The notes: generated from the letters alone by a model not told the origin. A DNA stretch of 64,000 nt from DATCMH01 sp036563505 (GCA_036563505.1 DATCMH010000002.1:558001-622000); one strand, 5' to 3'. Shown: positions 25,001-36,165, numbered from the stretch's first letter. Numbers and translations are program-made.

Positions 25001-27163
25001 TCAGAGGAAACTCTGTGGGTCGACGTCCACCTGAACCCGCACGCTCCCCCGCGGCTTCGGCGTCCGCGCGAGCCAGGCGCGGAGATAGCCCTGGAGGTCC
25101 ACCTCGCGCTCCGTCTTGACGAGGAGGCGGAAGCGGTAGCGGCCGCGCACGAGGGCCAGCGGCGCTTCCGCCGGTCCGAGCACCATGGCGCCGGGCGGCG
25201 GGTCGGCGTGGAGGCCGAGCGCCCGGGCATGGGCCTCGGCGAGGTCGCGCTCGGCCGCCGAGACGACCAGCGCCGCGAGGCGTCCGAAGGGCGGCAGGCC
25301 CGCGGCCTCCCGCACCGCCGTCTCCTCTTCGTAGAAGCGCTCCGCATCGCCGGAGATGAGTGCCGCGAGCACGGGATGCTCGGGCTGGTAGGTCTGGACG
25401 AGGGCCCGCCCCGGCTTGTCGCCGCGCCCGGCGCGGCCCGTCACCTGCTGCAGGAGCTGGAAGGTGCGCTCCGCGGCGCGCGGATCCCCGGAGGTAAGGC
25501 CGATATCGGCGTCCAGCACGCCGACCAGGGTCAGGCCGGGGAAGTTGTGGCCCTTGGCGACGAGCTGGGTGCCGATGACGATGTCGAACTCGCCCGCGGC
25601 GATGGCGGCGAGCTCGGCGCGCAGCCGCTCCGTACCGCCAGGGAAGTCGCTCGAGAGCACGATGGCGCGCTTGTCGGGGAAGAGTTCGGCCACCTCCTCG
25701 GCGATGCGCTCGACGCCGGGGCCGCAGGGGCTCAGGGCGTCCACGGCGCCGCACTCCCGGCAGGTCTCGGGCCGGCGCTCGACGTGGCCGCAATGGTGGC
25801 AGACGAGAGCCCGGCGGAAGCGGTGCTCCACCAGCCAAGCGGAGCAGTTGTTGCATTGGTAGCGGTGGCCGCAGGAGCGGCAGAGCGTGAGCGGCGCGTA
25901 GCCGCGGCGGTTCAGGAACAGAAGAACCTGCTCGCCGGCCGCCAGCGTGTCCTCCATGGAGAGCCGCAGCGTGCCGGACAGCCAGCGCCCACGGGGCAGC
26001 TCGTCGCGCCGCATGTCGACGGCGCGGATGCGGGGGAGCTGGCGGCCCCCAAAGCGCTCCGGCAGCTTGAGGTAACGGTACTTGCCCTTGAGGGCGTTGA
26101 CCCGGCTCTCGATGGAGGGCGTCGCCGAGGCGAGCACCACGGGGCAGCCTTCGATCTTGCCGCGCACCGCCGCCATGTCGCGGGCGTTGTAGTGGACGCC
26201 GTCCTCCTGCTTGTAGGCGGCCTCATGCTCCTCGTCGACGACGACGAGCTTGAGGTTGGCATAAGGAAGGAACAGCGCCGAGCGGGCGCCGATCACCACC
26301 TTCACGTCCCCCGCGGCGATGCCGGCGTGGAGGCGCTCCCGGCGCCGGCCCGAAATCCCTGAGTGCCAGGCGGCCGGTCGCACGCCGAAGCGCTGCGCGA
26401 AGCGGTCGAGGAACTGCGCGGTCAGCGCGATCTCGGGCATCAGGATCAGGCTCTGACCGCCCTGACGCAGGGCCTCGGCGACCGCCTCGAAATACACCTC
26501 CGTCTTGCCCGATCCCGTGACGCCTTCAAGGAGCGATACTCCGGCCCCGCCCGCCGCCACGACGCGCACCAGGGCTTCGGCCGCGGCGGCCTGATCGGGC
26601 GAGAGCGCGGCTTGGGCATAGGCGGGATCGGGCTGCTCGGCCACCGGCTCCGGCGGCAGCGTCACCGTCTCGAGCGTTCCCTCATCGATGAGGGCGTCGA
26701 TGACGCCGGCGCTCACGGCTGCGGCCTCGCACAAGGCGCGCTTGGCATGAACGAGGCCGCCCTCGGCGGCATTGAGGACACGGGCCCGGGCCGGCGTCAT
26801 GCGGGCCGGCGGCGGGCCGGCGAGCCGCACCCCGACCCGCACCGCCTCGGCCGTGCTGTCGTCGGGCAGGCGCAGGCCCATGGCGAGCGCCGAGCCCTTC
26901 GGGCAGAGCGTGTACCAGGCGATCCAATCGAGGAAGCGCCGCATGGATGGGGTCAGGGCGGCAACGTCGAGGCGGCCGGCCACCGCCTTGAGGTTGCCGG
27001 CCCCGCCCTCGCGCAGGCCCCAGACGACGCCCACCGTCTCGCGGGTGCCGAGCGGCACGCGCACGACGTCCCCCTCCCCGACCGCGAGCTCCGCCGGCAC
27101 GGCGTAGCTGTAGGCCGTGTCGACGGCGACGGGCACGAGTACGTCGGCGATGCGGGCGTCCAT
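25001..27163 (-). CDS. priA: primosomal protein N' (replication restart helicase PriA)
   Basis: ATP-dependent 3'-5' helicase that reloads the replisome at stalled forks (720 aa). Walker A is GVTGSGKTEVY and Walker B is VVVDEEHEA. The zinc-binding insert is visible as CRSCGHRYQCNNC and CHHCGHVERRPETCREC. The N-terminal 3'-DNA-binding domain begins DVLVPVAVDTAYSYAVP. It is divergent from xerC by 65 bp and lies upstream of atpH on the same strand (194 bp gap, no gene), so the atp promoter probably lies in 24807-25000. Confidence 0.95.
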   Translation of the reverse strand: MDARIADVLVPVAVDTAYSYAVPAELAVGEGDVVRVPLGTRETVGVVWGLREGGAGNLKAVAGRLDVAALTPSMRRFLDWIAWYTLCPKGSALAMGLRLPDDSTAEAVRVGVRLAGPPPARMTPARARVLNAAEGGLVHAKRALCEAAAVSAGVIDALIDEGTLETVTLPPEPVAEQPDPAYAQAALSPDQAAAAEALVRVVAAGGAGVSLLEGVTGSGKTEVYFEAVAEALRQGGQSLILMPEIALTAQFLDRFAQRFGVRPAAWHSGISGRRRERLHAGIAAGDVKVVIGARSALFLPYANLKLVVVDEEHEAAYKQEDGVHYNARDMAAVRGKIEGCPVVLASATPSIESRVNALKGKYRYLKLPERFGGRQLPRIRAVDMRRDELPRGRWLSGTLRLSMEDTLAAGEQVLLFLNRRGYAPLTLCRSCGHRYQCNNCSAWLVEHRFRRALVCHHCGHVERRPETCRECGAVDALSPCGPGVERIAEEVAELFPDKRAIVLSSDFPGGTERLRAELAAIAAGEFDIVIGTQLVAKGHNFPGLTLVGVLDADIGLTSGDPRAAERTFQLLQQVTGRAGRGDKPGRALVQTYQPEHPVLAALISGDAERFYEEETAVREAAGLPPFGRLAALVVSAAERDLAEAHARALGLHADPPPGAMVLGPAEAPLALVRGRYRFRLLVKTEREVDLQGYLRAWLARTPKPRGSVRVQVDVDPQSFL

Positions 27164-27228
27164 AGGGAATCGTTAGCGAATGGCTCTAGGATGGGAGCGC
27201 TGGCACAAAACAGGAACATGTCAAGCCG

Positions 27229-28221
27229 ATGGCCGCCGTGAAACTATCGACGGGTGATGCCCCCGCGCCCGAGGCCCTGCTCCCGGGCGACGCTGACCTG
27301 CGCCGCGAAGTCGCCGTCTGGCTCCGGGCGCTTGCCCGCGAGCGGCGCCTCGCGGGAAAAACCGTCGAGGCCTATTCTCGCGACCTGCGGCAGTTCCTGG
27401 TTTTCTTGGTCACGCATCTGGGTGAGACGCCGACGATCCCAGCCCTGATCGCCCTCAAGCCCCTGGACCTGCGTGCCTTCCTCAGCAGTCGCCGGCGCGC
27501 GGGCGTCGAGAGCCGTTCTCTGATGCGCCAGCTCGCGGGGCTTCGCTCCTTCGCGCGGCACCTGGAGCAGGAGGGTCACGGCGTCGCTCCGGCCTTCACC
27601 GCGATCCGCGGGCCGAAGCTCGCCCGAACCTTGCCGCGCCCCCTCGCGGCCGGGGCCGCCCTCGCCATGGCCGATCCCGAGGCGCGGGCCGGCGAGGCGC
27701 GGGAGCCTTGGATCCTCGCCCGCGACGCCGCCGTGCTCGCCCTGCTCTACGGGGCGGGCCTTCGCATCTCCGAGGCGCTGGGCCTGCGCCGGCGCGACGC
27801 GCCCGTCGGCGCGGTCGACGTCGTGACCGTGACGGGCAAGGGTTCGAAGCAGCGCACGGTGCCCGTCATCGCCGCAGCGCGGCGGGCCGTGGAGCTGTAT
27901 CTCGCGCTCTGCCCCTACCCGTTGCCGCCGGGGGGACCGCTCTTCGTCGGAGCGCGGGGCGGGCCGCTCTCGCCCCGCATCATCCAGCACGCCGTCGCGT
28001 CGTTGCGCGGGGCCCTGGGATTGCCCGAGAGCGCGACGCCCCACGCCCTGCGCCACTCCTTCGCCACGCATCTTCTCGCCCGCGGCGGGGACCTGCGCGG
28101 CATCCAGGAGCTGCTCGGCCATGCCTCGCTCTCCACCACCCAGCTCTATACGAAGGTCGACGCCGCCCGCCTGCTCGAGGCCTTCGACGCGGCCCATCCG
28201 CGGGCGCGGGGAGCCGGGTAA
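27229..28221 (+). CDS. xerC: tyrosine recombinase XerC
   Basis: Site-specific recombinase (330 aa) that with XerD resolves chromosome dimers at dif. The N-terminal SAM-like DNA-binding domain is followed by the catalytic domain with all expected residues: Arg in YGAGLRISEAL, Lys in GKGSKQRTV, HALRHSFATHL (His, Arg), His in LLGHASLSTTQ, and the nucleophile Tyr in QLYTKVD. Divergence from priA with no phage genes nearby supports a housekeeping role rather than an integrase. xerD is not in the window. Confidence 0.92.
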   Translation: MAAVKLSTGDAPAPEALLPGDADLRREVAVWLRALARERRLAGKTVEAYSRDLRQFLVFLVTHLGETPTIPALIALKPLDLRAFLSSRRRAGVESRSLMRQLAGLRSFARHLEQEGHGVAPAFTAIRGPKLARTLPRPLAAGAALAMADPEARAGEAREPWILARDAAVLALLYGAGLRISEALGLRRRDAPVGAVDVVTVTGKGSKQRTVPVIAAARRAVELYLALCPYPLPPGGPLFVGARGGPLSPRIIQHAVASLRGALGLPESATPHALRHSFATHLLARGGDLRGIQELLGHASLSTTQLYTKVDAARLLEAFDAAHPRARGAG

Positions 28222-28288
28222 CGGCTTCACAAGGTTTCCGGGCTAGCGTCCGGGTGCGACGATTTTGAGTGATTTCGTGCGGGGATCT

Positions 28289-29134
28289 ATGGCCGGAGCG
28301 ACCGATACGGCGCGGGCGACGTTGCCTCCGGGCCGCGTGCTCATCGCCGACGAGGCGCCGACCACCCGGCGGCTGCTCGCCGCCGTCATGCGGGATTTCG
28401 ACCCTCGCATGGAGGTGCTCGAGGCCGCCGACGGTCGGCAAGCCCTCGACCTCCTCACGGGCAAACGTCCCGAGATCGCCTTCGTCAACATCCAGCTCTC
28501 AGGGATGACCGGCCCGGAAGCCCTGGCCTACGCCAAGGCCGCTCACGACGTGAGGCCCTTCACGGTGCTCATGTCGAACGCCGTGCTGCCGAAATGGGTC
28601 GACGTCTCGGTGGAGCTCGACGCCTACGAGTTCCTGAAAAAGCCTTTCGACATCGACCATATCGCCAACCTGCTCGCGGTGCATCGGCGCATGCGCCAGC
28701 CCTCGAGCCTGCTCCTCGTGGACGATTCCCCGACCGCCCGCGGACTGGTGAAGCGCGTCCTGTCGCAGAGCCGCTTCACGTTCGAGATCGAGGAGATCGA
28801 GAGCGGCCCGCACGCCCTCAAGCTGCTCCGCCTGACCCCGTTCGAACTGGCGCTGATCGACTTCAACCTCGGCGGCATGGACGGGCTCGAGGTGGTCTGC
28901 CAAGGCCGCGAGCTCGCGCCCGACACCAAGTTCCTTCTCATGTCGGGCAGCGACAGCACCGCCCTGCCGCAAGCCTCCCGCGTCTTCGGCCTCGTGGGTT
29001 TCCTCAAGAAGCCGTTCTACGGGCGCGACGTCGACGTGGTCATGCACGAGGCCTATGGCCTGCGCCGGCCCTACCTCCTGAACGCCCTCATCGGCCCGCC
29101 GGTCGCGGCCCGGCCGGCGGCGCATGCCCGCTGA
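28289..29134 (+). CDS. double-receiver protein with degenerate first REC domain
   Basis: Two CheY-like receiver domains in tandem and no output domain (281 aa from ATG 28289; a TTG at 28265 would add 8 residues). REC1 (about residues 14-130) has Asn67 where the phosphoacceptor Asp should be (FVNIQLSGM against FVDTHMPGL in the next gene), although the KKPF motif is kept. REC2 (about 135-260) keeps DD, the acceptor Asp in LIDFNLGGMDG and the Lys in LKKPF. It overlaps the next gene by 11 bp, and the two are clearly paralogues. No histidine kinase lies nearby, so the partner is unknown. Confidence 0.83.
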   Translation: MAGATDTARATLPPGRVLIADEAPTTRRLLAAVMRDFDPRMEVLEAADGRQALDLLTGKRPEIAFVNIQLSGMTGPEALAYAKAAHDVRPFTVLMSNAVLPKWVDVSVELDAYEFLKKPFDIDHIANLLAVHRRMRQPSSLLLVDDSPTARGLVKRVLSQSRFTFEIEEIESGPHALKLLRLTPFELALIDFNLGGMDGLEVVCQGRELAPDTKFLLMSGSDSTALPQASRVFGLVGFLKKPFYGRDVDVVMHEAYGLRRPYLLNALIGPPVAARPAAHAR

Positions 29135-29939
29135 GGGGAGCATAGCCGCCCCGATCAGGGTTCTGATCGCGGACGATTCCCGCGTCGTCCGGCGCGTGCT
29201 CACGGCCCTGGTGCGCACGATCCTGCCCGATGCCGGGATCGAGGAGGCCGCGGACGGACCGGCAGCCTATCTCGCCCTGGGGCGCGGCCCCGACATCGCG
29301 TTCGTCGACACCCACATGCCGGGCCTCAGCGGGCCGGAGGCCGTCGCCCGTCACCGGGACGAGGGCGGCCGCTCCCTCGTGGTGCTCATGGCCGACGAGC
29401 TGGCCGACGGCTGGGACGAGCTCGGCCGCGCGGTTGACGCTTACGACTACATCAAGAAGCCCATCGAGGAGGGCGAGATGCGCGCCATCCTCGCGAACCT
29501 GCAGCGCATGCGCCGTCCGACGCGGGTGCTCGTGGTCGATGATTCCCGCGGCTTCCTGAAGCTCGCCCCCCGGGTGCTGGCGCAGAGCCGCTTCGCCCTC
29601 GACGTGGAGGTCGCCGACAGCGGCGGCTTTGCCATTGCCATGCAGCGCCGGGAGCCGCGCGAGGTGATCTTCCTCGATTATGCCATGCCCGGCATCGACG
29701 GGCTCGAGGTCGCCTGCGTGATGATGGAGCAGGCGCCGGGGACGCGCATCGTCATGATCTCGGCGAGCGGCAATCCGGCGGTGGCCCGCGCCGCCCGCTA
29801 CTTCGGCGCGGCCTGCTTTCTCAAGAAGCCGTTCCAGCCGAACGACGTCGACCGGGCCCTGCACCTCGCCCACAAGCTGCCCCTGACGAGCTTGATGAAC
29901 GGCCCGGACCCGGCCTTCGGCGTGCCGATGTCGCTCTAG
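29124..29939 (+). CDS. double-receiver response regulator
   Basis: Second tandem-receiver protein (271 aa), paralogous to the upstream gene and overlapping its end. REC1 carries DD (LIADDSRVVRR), the acceptor Asp in FVDTHMPGL and KKPI; REC2 carries VVDDSR, the Asp in FLDYAMPGIDG and LKKPF. Both domains look phosphorylatable. No DNA-binding, GGDEF, CheB or other output domain is present. Such stand-alone receivers can act as phosphate sinks or bind protein targets. It is convergent with lpd, 4 bp away. Confidence 0.85.
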   Translation: MPAEGSIAAPIRVLIADDSRVVRRVLTALVRTILPDAGIEEAADGPAAYLALGRGPDIAFVDTHMPGLSGPEAVARHRDEGGRSLVVLMADELADGWDELGRAVDAYDYIKKPIEEGEMRAILANLQRMRRPTRVLVVDDSRGFLKLAPRVLAQSRFALDVEVADSGGFAIAMQRREPREVIFLDYAMPGIDGLEVACVMMEQAPGTRIVMISASGNPAVARAARYFGAACFLKKPFQPNDVDRALHLAHKLPLTSLMNGPDPAFGVPMSL

Positions 29940-29943
29940 AGCC

Positions 29944-31344
<1,401 letters not shown>

Positions 31345-31369
31345 GGTGTGCCTTGGCCCCTGAGCGGCG

Positions 31370-31441
31370 TGTCATCGCCGGGCCTGACCCGGCGACCTCG
31401 GTCCTTGGATCGAGATGGCCGGGTCAAGCCCGGCCACGACA
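31370..31441. repeat. type C palindromic element, second copy
   Basis: A 72 bp element with a TGTCATCGCCGGGC start and CCCGGCCACGACA end in the sucB-lpd gap. It shares the CCCGG(C/T)GA(C/T)CTCGG and GATCGAGATGGCCGG blocks with the element in the atpD-atpC gap, but lacks the AAGGCTCGAGCCTT core. Confidence 0.87.
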
Positions 31442-31475
31442 GCGAAGTCGATTGCTGAAGCGTGAGATAGGCGCG

Positions 31476-32771
31476 TCAGAGGTCCAGCACCAGCCGCGCC
31501 GGATCCTCCAACGCTTCCTTGACGCGTACCAGGAAGGTCACGGCTTCCTTCCCGTCAACGATCCGGTGGTCGTAGGAGAGGGCCAGATACATCATCGGCC
31601 GCGCCTCGATCTTGCCGGCGCGGACGACCGGGCGCTCCTCGATGCGGTGCATGCCGAGGATGCCCGATTGCGGCGCGTTGAGGATCGGGGTCGACATCAG
31701 CGAGCCGTAGATGCCGCCGTTGGTGATGGTGAAGGTGCCGCCCTGCATCTCCTCGATGGAGAGCTTGCCGTCGCGAGCCCGCTTCCCGAAATCGCCGATC
31801 GTCTTTTCGATCTGCGCGATCGACAGCCGGTCCGCGTCTCGCACCACGGGCACGACGAGGCCCTTGTCGGTGCCGACCGCGATGCCGACGTGGTAGTAGT
31901 TCTTGTAGACGAGGTCCTGGCCGTCGATCTCGGCGTTCACCGCCGGGATCTCCTTCAAGGCCTGGATCACCGCCTTGGTGAAGAAGCCCATGAAGCCGAG
32001 CTTCACGCCGTGCTTCTTCTCGAACACGTCCTTGTACTGCGCGCGCATCTGCATCACCGCGCCCATGTCGACGTCGTTGAACGTCGTGAGCATGGCCGCG
32101 GTGTTCTGCGCCTCCTTGAGGCGCCGCGCGATGGTCTGGCGCAGCTTCGTCATCCGCACCCGCTCCTCGCGGGAAGCGTCGTCGGGCGCGGAAGGGGCGC
32201 GCGCCTGCACGGGCGCCTGGGGGGCGGGAGCCTGGGCTCCGCCCGTCGCGATGGCGGCGAGCATGTCGCCCTTCGTCACCCGGCCGTCCTTGCCGGTGCC
32301 GGACACGTTGGCGGGATCAAGGCCGCTCTCGGCCGCGAGGCGCGACACCGCCGGCCCGTTCGGCAGGCCGCCCGACGTCGTGTTCGCGGGGGCCGCCTCG
32401 CCGGCATTGCCGTAGGCCTGGGCCGTGCCGCCCGTGCCAATCTTGGCGGGCGGCTGGCTCGCCACGGGCTGAGGCGCGGCTGGCGCGGGCGCCGGAGCAG
32501 GCTTCGCGGGAGCGGCCGGCGTTGCGGCGGCTCCGCCCTCGACGATGGAGCCGAGCACGGCACCCGGGGTCACGGTGGCGCCGTCGGCGGCGATGATCTC
32601 GCCGAGCGTGCCGGCGGCCGGCGCGTTGACCTCCAGCGTCACCTTGTCGGTCTCGAGCTCGAGCAGCACCTCGTCGGCCTTCACGGCGTCGCCGGGCTTC
32701 TTGAACCAGCGGCCGATGGTGGCCTCCGAGACCGACTCTCCGAGGGTCGGAACCTTGATCTCCGTCGTCAT
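31476..32771 (-). CDS. sucB: 2-oxoglutarate dehydrogenase E2, dihydrolipoyl succinyltransferase
   Basis: Core of the 2-oxoglutarate dehydrogenase complex (431 aa). The lipoyl domain has the lipoylated Lys in ETDKVTLEV (about residue 43). An Ala/Pro-rich linker follows, then the E1/E3-binding domain (VSRLAAESGLDPANVSGTGK) and the catalytic domain ending LSYDHRIVDGKEAV with the catalytic His and Asp. It follows the small YciI-like gene by 57 bp. Confidence 0.96.
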   Translation of the reverse strand: MTTEIKVPTLGESVSEATIGRWFKKPGDAVKADEVLLELETDKVTLEVNAPAAGTLGEIIAADGATVTPGAVLGSIVEGGAAATPAAPAKPAPAPAPAAPQPVASQPPAKIGTGGTAQAYGNAGEAAPANTTSGGLPNGPAVSRLAAESGLDPANVSGTGKDGRVTKGDMLAAIATGGAQAPAPQAPVQARAPSAPDDASREERVRMTKLRQTIARRLKEAQNTAAMLTTFNDVDMGAVMQMRAQYKDVFEKKHGVKLGFMGFFTKAVIQALKEIPAVNAEIDGQDLVYKNYYHVGIAVGTDKGLVVPVVRDADRLSIAQIEKTIGDFGKRARDGKLSIEEMQGGTFTITNGGIYGSLMSTPILNAPQSGILGMHRIEERPVVRAGKIEARPMMYLALSYDHRIVDGKEAVTFLVRVKEALEDPARLVLDL

Positions 32772-32828
32772 GTCTCAGCGCCGTTCAACGGGCGTCCCTG
32801 GTGGTGGTTGGCTTGAAGTCAGGATGGG

Positions 32829-33143
32829 TCAGGAAGTGGCGGTCTGGCCCCGGGTGACGGCGCGGGGCATGTCGAGGACGTCGTAGCGAAAGCCGCGGTT
32901 GGCCGCGATCACCGGGTCGACTTCAGTCAGGGCCCGGGCGGCGGCCTCGTCGGCGGCCTCGACCACCGCGGCCCCCCAGACGCCCGCCGGGTCGAGGACG
33001 GGGCCGAACACGATCGCCACGCCCTCCCGCACCTGGCCCATCCAGTATACGGCATGCTCCTGCATCAAGGCGCCCTCCTCCGCCGTCATGTCGGCGGGGA
33101 AGGTCGGCCTCGGGCCCGAGAGTCTGCAAAGATAGATCGGCAT
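32829..33143 (-). CDS. YciI-family protein
   Basis: Small cytoplasmic protein (104 aa) of the YciI/dimeric alpha-beta-barrel fold, with no reaction established here. The family's His is in LMQEHAVYW and a central strand is DPAGVWGAAVVEA. It sits 10 bp after sucA and 57 bp before sucB, inside the 2-oxoglutarate dehydrogenase genes, and probably shares their transcript. A role in the complex would be speculation. Confidence 0.82.
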   Translation of the reverse strand: MPIYLCRLSGPRPTFPADMTAEEGALMQEHAVYWMGQVREGVAIVFGPVLDPAGVWGAAVVEAADEAAARALTEVDPVIAANRGFRYDVLDMPRAVTRGQTATS

Positions 33144-33153
33144 CCGGGTCCTT

Positions 33154-36117
33154 CTAAGCGGCGTAGGCCTCGTCCATGAAGGCCTGAAGCTGGGCGAGGT
33201 GCTTCGACATCAGGCCCGTGGCCGTCGCGGCGGAGGCCGGGCGGCCGACGTAGCGCGGCCGCTCGACCTTGGAGCCTGCGGTCTTGAGCACCCATTCGAG
33301 GTAGGGCTCCACGAAGCCCCAGGAGCCCATGTTCTTCGGCTCCTCCTGACACCAGACCACGTCGGCGTTCTTGAACCGCTCCAGCTCCGTCTTCAGGGAC
33401 TTCGCCGGGAACGGGTAAAGCTGCTCGACCCGGAGCAGGTAGACGTCGTCGACGCCCCGCTTCTCGCGCTCCTCGAACAGGTCGTAATAGACCTTGCCGG
33501 TGCAGAGCACGACGCGGCGGATCTTGTCGTCGCGCACGAGCTTCACGCCCGCGTCCGGATTGTGCTGGGCGTCGTCCCACAACACGCGGTGGAAGGTCGA
33601 GTCCGGTCCGAGCTCATCGAGCCGCGAGACGCAGCGCTTGTGGCGCAGGAGCGACTTCGGCGTCATCAGGATGAGGGGCTTGCGGAAGTCGCGCTTCATC
33701 TGCCGGCGCAGGATGTGGAAGTAGTTCGCCGGCGTCGAGCAATTGGCGACCTGCATGTTGTCTTCCGCGCACATCTGCAGGAAGCGCTCGAGGCGGGCCG
33801 AGGAATGCTCCGGCCCCTGGCCTTCGTAGCCGTGCGGCAGAAGGCAGGTCAGCGCCGACATGCGCAGCCACTTGCGCTCGCCCGACGAGACGAACTGGTC
33901 GAACACGACCTGTGCGCCGTTGGCGAAGTCGCCGAACTGGGCCTCCCAGCACACGAGGGAGTTCGGCTCCGACAGGGAATAGCCGTACTCGAAGCCGAGC
34001 ACGGCCTCCTCCGAGAGCATCGAATTGATGACCTCGTAGCGGGCCTGGCCCTCGCTGACATGATTGAGCGGCGTGTACCGGGTCTCGTTCTCCTGGTCGA
34101 TCAGGACCGAGTGGCGCTGCGAGAAGGTGCCGCGCTCGCAATCCTGGCCGGACAGGCGCACCGGATGCCCCTCGGCGCAGAGCGTTCCAAAGGCGAGCGC
34201 CTCGGCCATGGCCCAGTCGAGGCCCTCGCCCGTCTCGATCATCTTGCGGCGGTTGTCGAGGAAGCGCTGGATCGTGCGGTGGACGTGGAAGCCCTCCGGC
34301 ACGGCCGTGATCTTCTGGCCGATGTCCTTCAGGGTTTCCATCGCGACGCCGGTGGCGCCGCGGCGCGGGTCGTCCACGTCCTCGCGCACGGCCTTGAGGC
34401 CGGCCCAGCGGCCGTCGAGCCAGTCGGCCTTGTTCGGCTTATAGCCCTGCGCGCTCTCGAACTCGCCGTCGAGGCGGGCGCGCCAGTCGGCCCGCATCTG
34501 GTCGACCTCGGCCTGGGTGACGACGCCATCGGCGACGAGCTTCTTGGCGTAAAGCTCCAGCGTCGAGGGCTGCTGCCGAATGACCTTGTACATCTTCGGC
34601 TGCGTGAAGGCCGGCTCGTCACCCTCGTTGTGGCCGAAGCGGCGGTAGCAGATCAGGTCGATCACCACCGGCTTATGGAACTTCTGGCGGTACTCCGTCG
34701 CCACCTTGGCCGCGAAGACCACGGCCTCCGGATCGTCGCCGTTGCAGTGGAAGATCGGGGCCTCCACCATCTTCGCCACGTCCGACGGGTAGGGCGAGGA
34801 GCGCGAGTAGCGCGGATTGGTCGTGAAGCCGATCTGGTTGTTGATGATGAGATGCAGCGAGCCGCCAGTGCGGTGACCTTTCAGCCCCGAGAGGCCGAGG
34901 CATTCGGCCACGACGCCCTGGCCGGCGAAGGCCGCGTCGCCGTGGATCAGGAGCGGCATCACCTTGGCGCGCTCGACGATGTCGTGGAGCTGGTCCTGCT
35001 TGGCGCGGACCTTGCCGAGCACCACGGGGTCGACGATCTCGAGATGCGACGGGTTGGCGGTGAGCGACAGGTGCACCTTGTTGCCGTCGAACTCGCGGTC
35101 CGAGGAGGCGCCGAGGTGATACTTGACGTCGCCCGAGCCCTCGACGTCGTCGGGGGCGAAGGAGCCGCCTTTGAATTCGTGGAACAGCGCCCGGTGGGGC
35201 TTCGCCAGCACCTGGGTCAGCACGTTCAGCCGGCCACGATGGGCCATGCCGAAGACGATCTCCTTCACGCCGAGATTGCCGCCGCGCTTGATGATCTGCT
35301 CCAGCGCCGGGATCACGGCCTCACCGCCATCGAGGCCGAAGCGCTTGGTGCCGGTGTATTTGAGATCGAGGAATTTCTCGAAGCCTTCCGCCTCGACGAG
35401 TTTGTTGAGGATCGCCCGCTTGCCCTCCCGGGTGAAGGTGATCTCCTTGTCCGGCCCCTCGATGCGCTCCTGGATCCAGGCCTTCTCGGCGGGATCGGAG
35501 ATGTGCATGAACTCGACGCCGAGCGTCTGGCAGTAGGTGCGCTCCAGGATGGCGACGATCTCGCGGATCGTCGCGAACTCGAGCCCCAGCACGTTGTCGA
35601 GGAAGATCTTGCGGTCGTAATCGGCTTCCGTGAAGCCGTAGGTCGAGGGATGCAGCTCCTCGTGGTTGCGCTTGGGCTCGAGGTGGAGCGGGTCGAGATC
35701 GGCGTGCAGGTGCCCGCGCATCCGGTAGGCGCGGATCATCATGATCGCGCGCACGGAATCCTTCGTCGCCTGCTGGACCGCGGCCTCAGAGACCTCGACG
35801 CCGCGGCCTTGCGCCTGCGCCTTGATCTTGCTCGCCGCGCCCTTCTCGATCTCGGCCCAGTTGCCGTCGAGGGCCGAGACGAGCTCGCCGTTCGCCGGGA
35901 TCGGCCAGTTCGGATTCTGCCAGGACGCGCCTTCCGCGTTCTTGGCGACGATCTTCGTGTCGTCCTTCAGCGCGCCGAAGAAGGCCTGCCATTGCTGGTC
36001 GACCGACTGCGGGTCGGCGGCGTAGCGGGCATAGAGCTCCTCGATGTAGGCGGCGTTGCCGCCGTAGAGGAAGGAGGTCTGCAGGAGGGCGTCATTCGTG
36101 TCCTGGCGGGCCATCAT
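33154..36117 (-). CDS. sucA: 2-oxoglutarate dehydrogenase E1
   Basis: Thiamine-diphosphate-dependent decarboxylase (987 aa) that starts the 2-oxoglutarate dehydrogenase reaction. The N-terminal tail TSFLYGGNAAYIEELY, AHRGRLNVL, and HGDAAFAGQG are typical E1o segments. A second ATG one codon downstream (MARQDTNDALL) may be the real start. It lies 48 bp after the small protease-like gene. Confidence 0.97.
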   Translation of the reverse strand: MMARQDTNDALLQTSFLYGGNAAYIEELYARYAADPQSVDQQWQAFFGALKDDTKIVAKNAEGASWQNPNWPIPANGELVSALDGNWAEIEKGAASKIKAQAQGRGVEVSEAAVQQATKDSVRAIMMIRAYRMRGHLHADLDPLHLEPKRNHEELHPSTYGFTEADYDRKIFLDNVLGLEFATIREIVAILERTYCQTLGVEFMHISDPAEKAWIQERIEGPDKEITFTREGKRAILNKLVEAEGFEKFLDLKYTGTKRFGLDGGEAVIPALEQIIKRGGNLGVKEIVFGMAHRGRLNVLTQVLAKPHRALFHEFKGGSFAPDDVEGSGDVKYHLGASSDREFDGNKVHLSLTANPSHLEIVDPVVLGKVRAKQDQLHDIVERAKVMPLLIHGDAAFAGQGVVAECLGLSGLKGHRTGGSLHLIINNQIGFTTNPRYSRSSPYPSDVAKMVEAPIFHCNGDDPEAVVFAAKVATEYRQKFHKPVVIDLICYRRFGHNEGDEPAFTQPKMYKVIRQQPSTLELYAKKLVADGVVTQAEVDQMRADWRARLDGEFESAQGYKPNKADWLDGRWAGLKAVREDVDDPRRGATGVAMETLKDIGQKITAVPEGFHVHRTIQRFLDNRRKMIETGEGLDWAMAEALAFGTLCAEGHPVRLSGQDCERGTFSQRHSVLIDQENETRYTPLNHVSEGQARYEVINSMLSEEAVLGFEYGYSLSEPNSLVCWEAQFGDFANGAQVVFDQFVSSGERKWLRMSALTCLLPHGYEGQGPEHSSARLERFLQMCAEDNMQVANCSTPANYFHILRRQMKRDFRKPLILMTPKSLLRHKRCVSRLDELGPDSTFHRVLWDDAQHNPDAGVKLVRDDKIRRVVLCTGKVYYDLFEEREKRGVDDVYLLRVEQLYPFPAKSLKTELERFKNADVVWCQEEPKNMGSWGFVEPYLEWVLKTAGSKVERPRYVGRPASAATATGLMSKHLAQLQAFMDEAYAA

Positions 36118-36165
36118 TCTGTCCTGGTTCTCGGTCGCGTCGGCTTGGAGGAGCCGGCGCGGAGC

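Noticed and set aside
27229..28221. XerC as a phage or island integrase
   Set aside because: No att repeat, no adjacent tRNA and no phage genes; the position next to priA fits a housekeeping gene.
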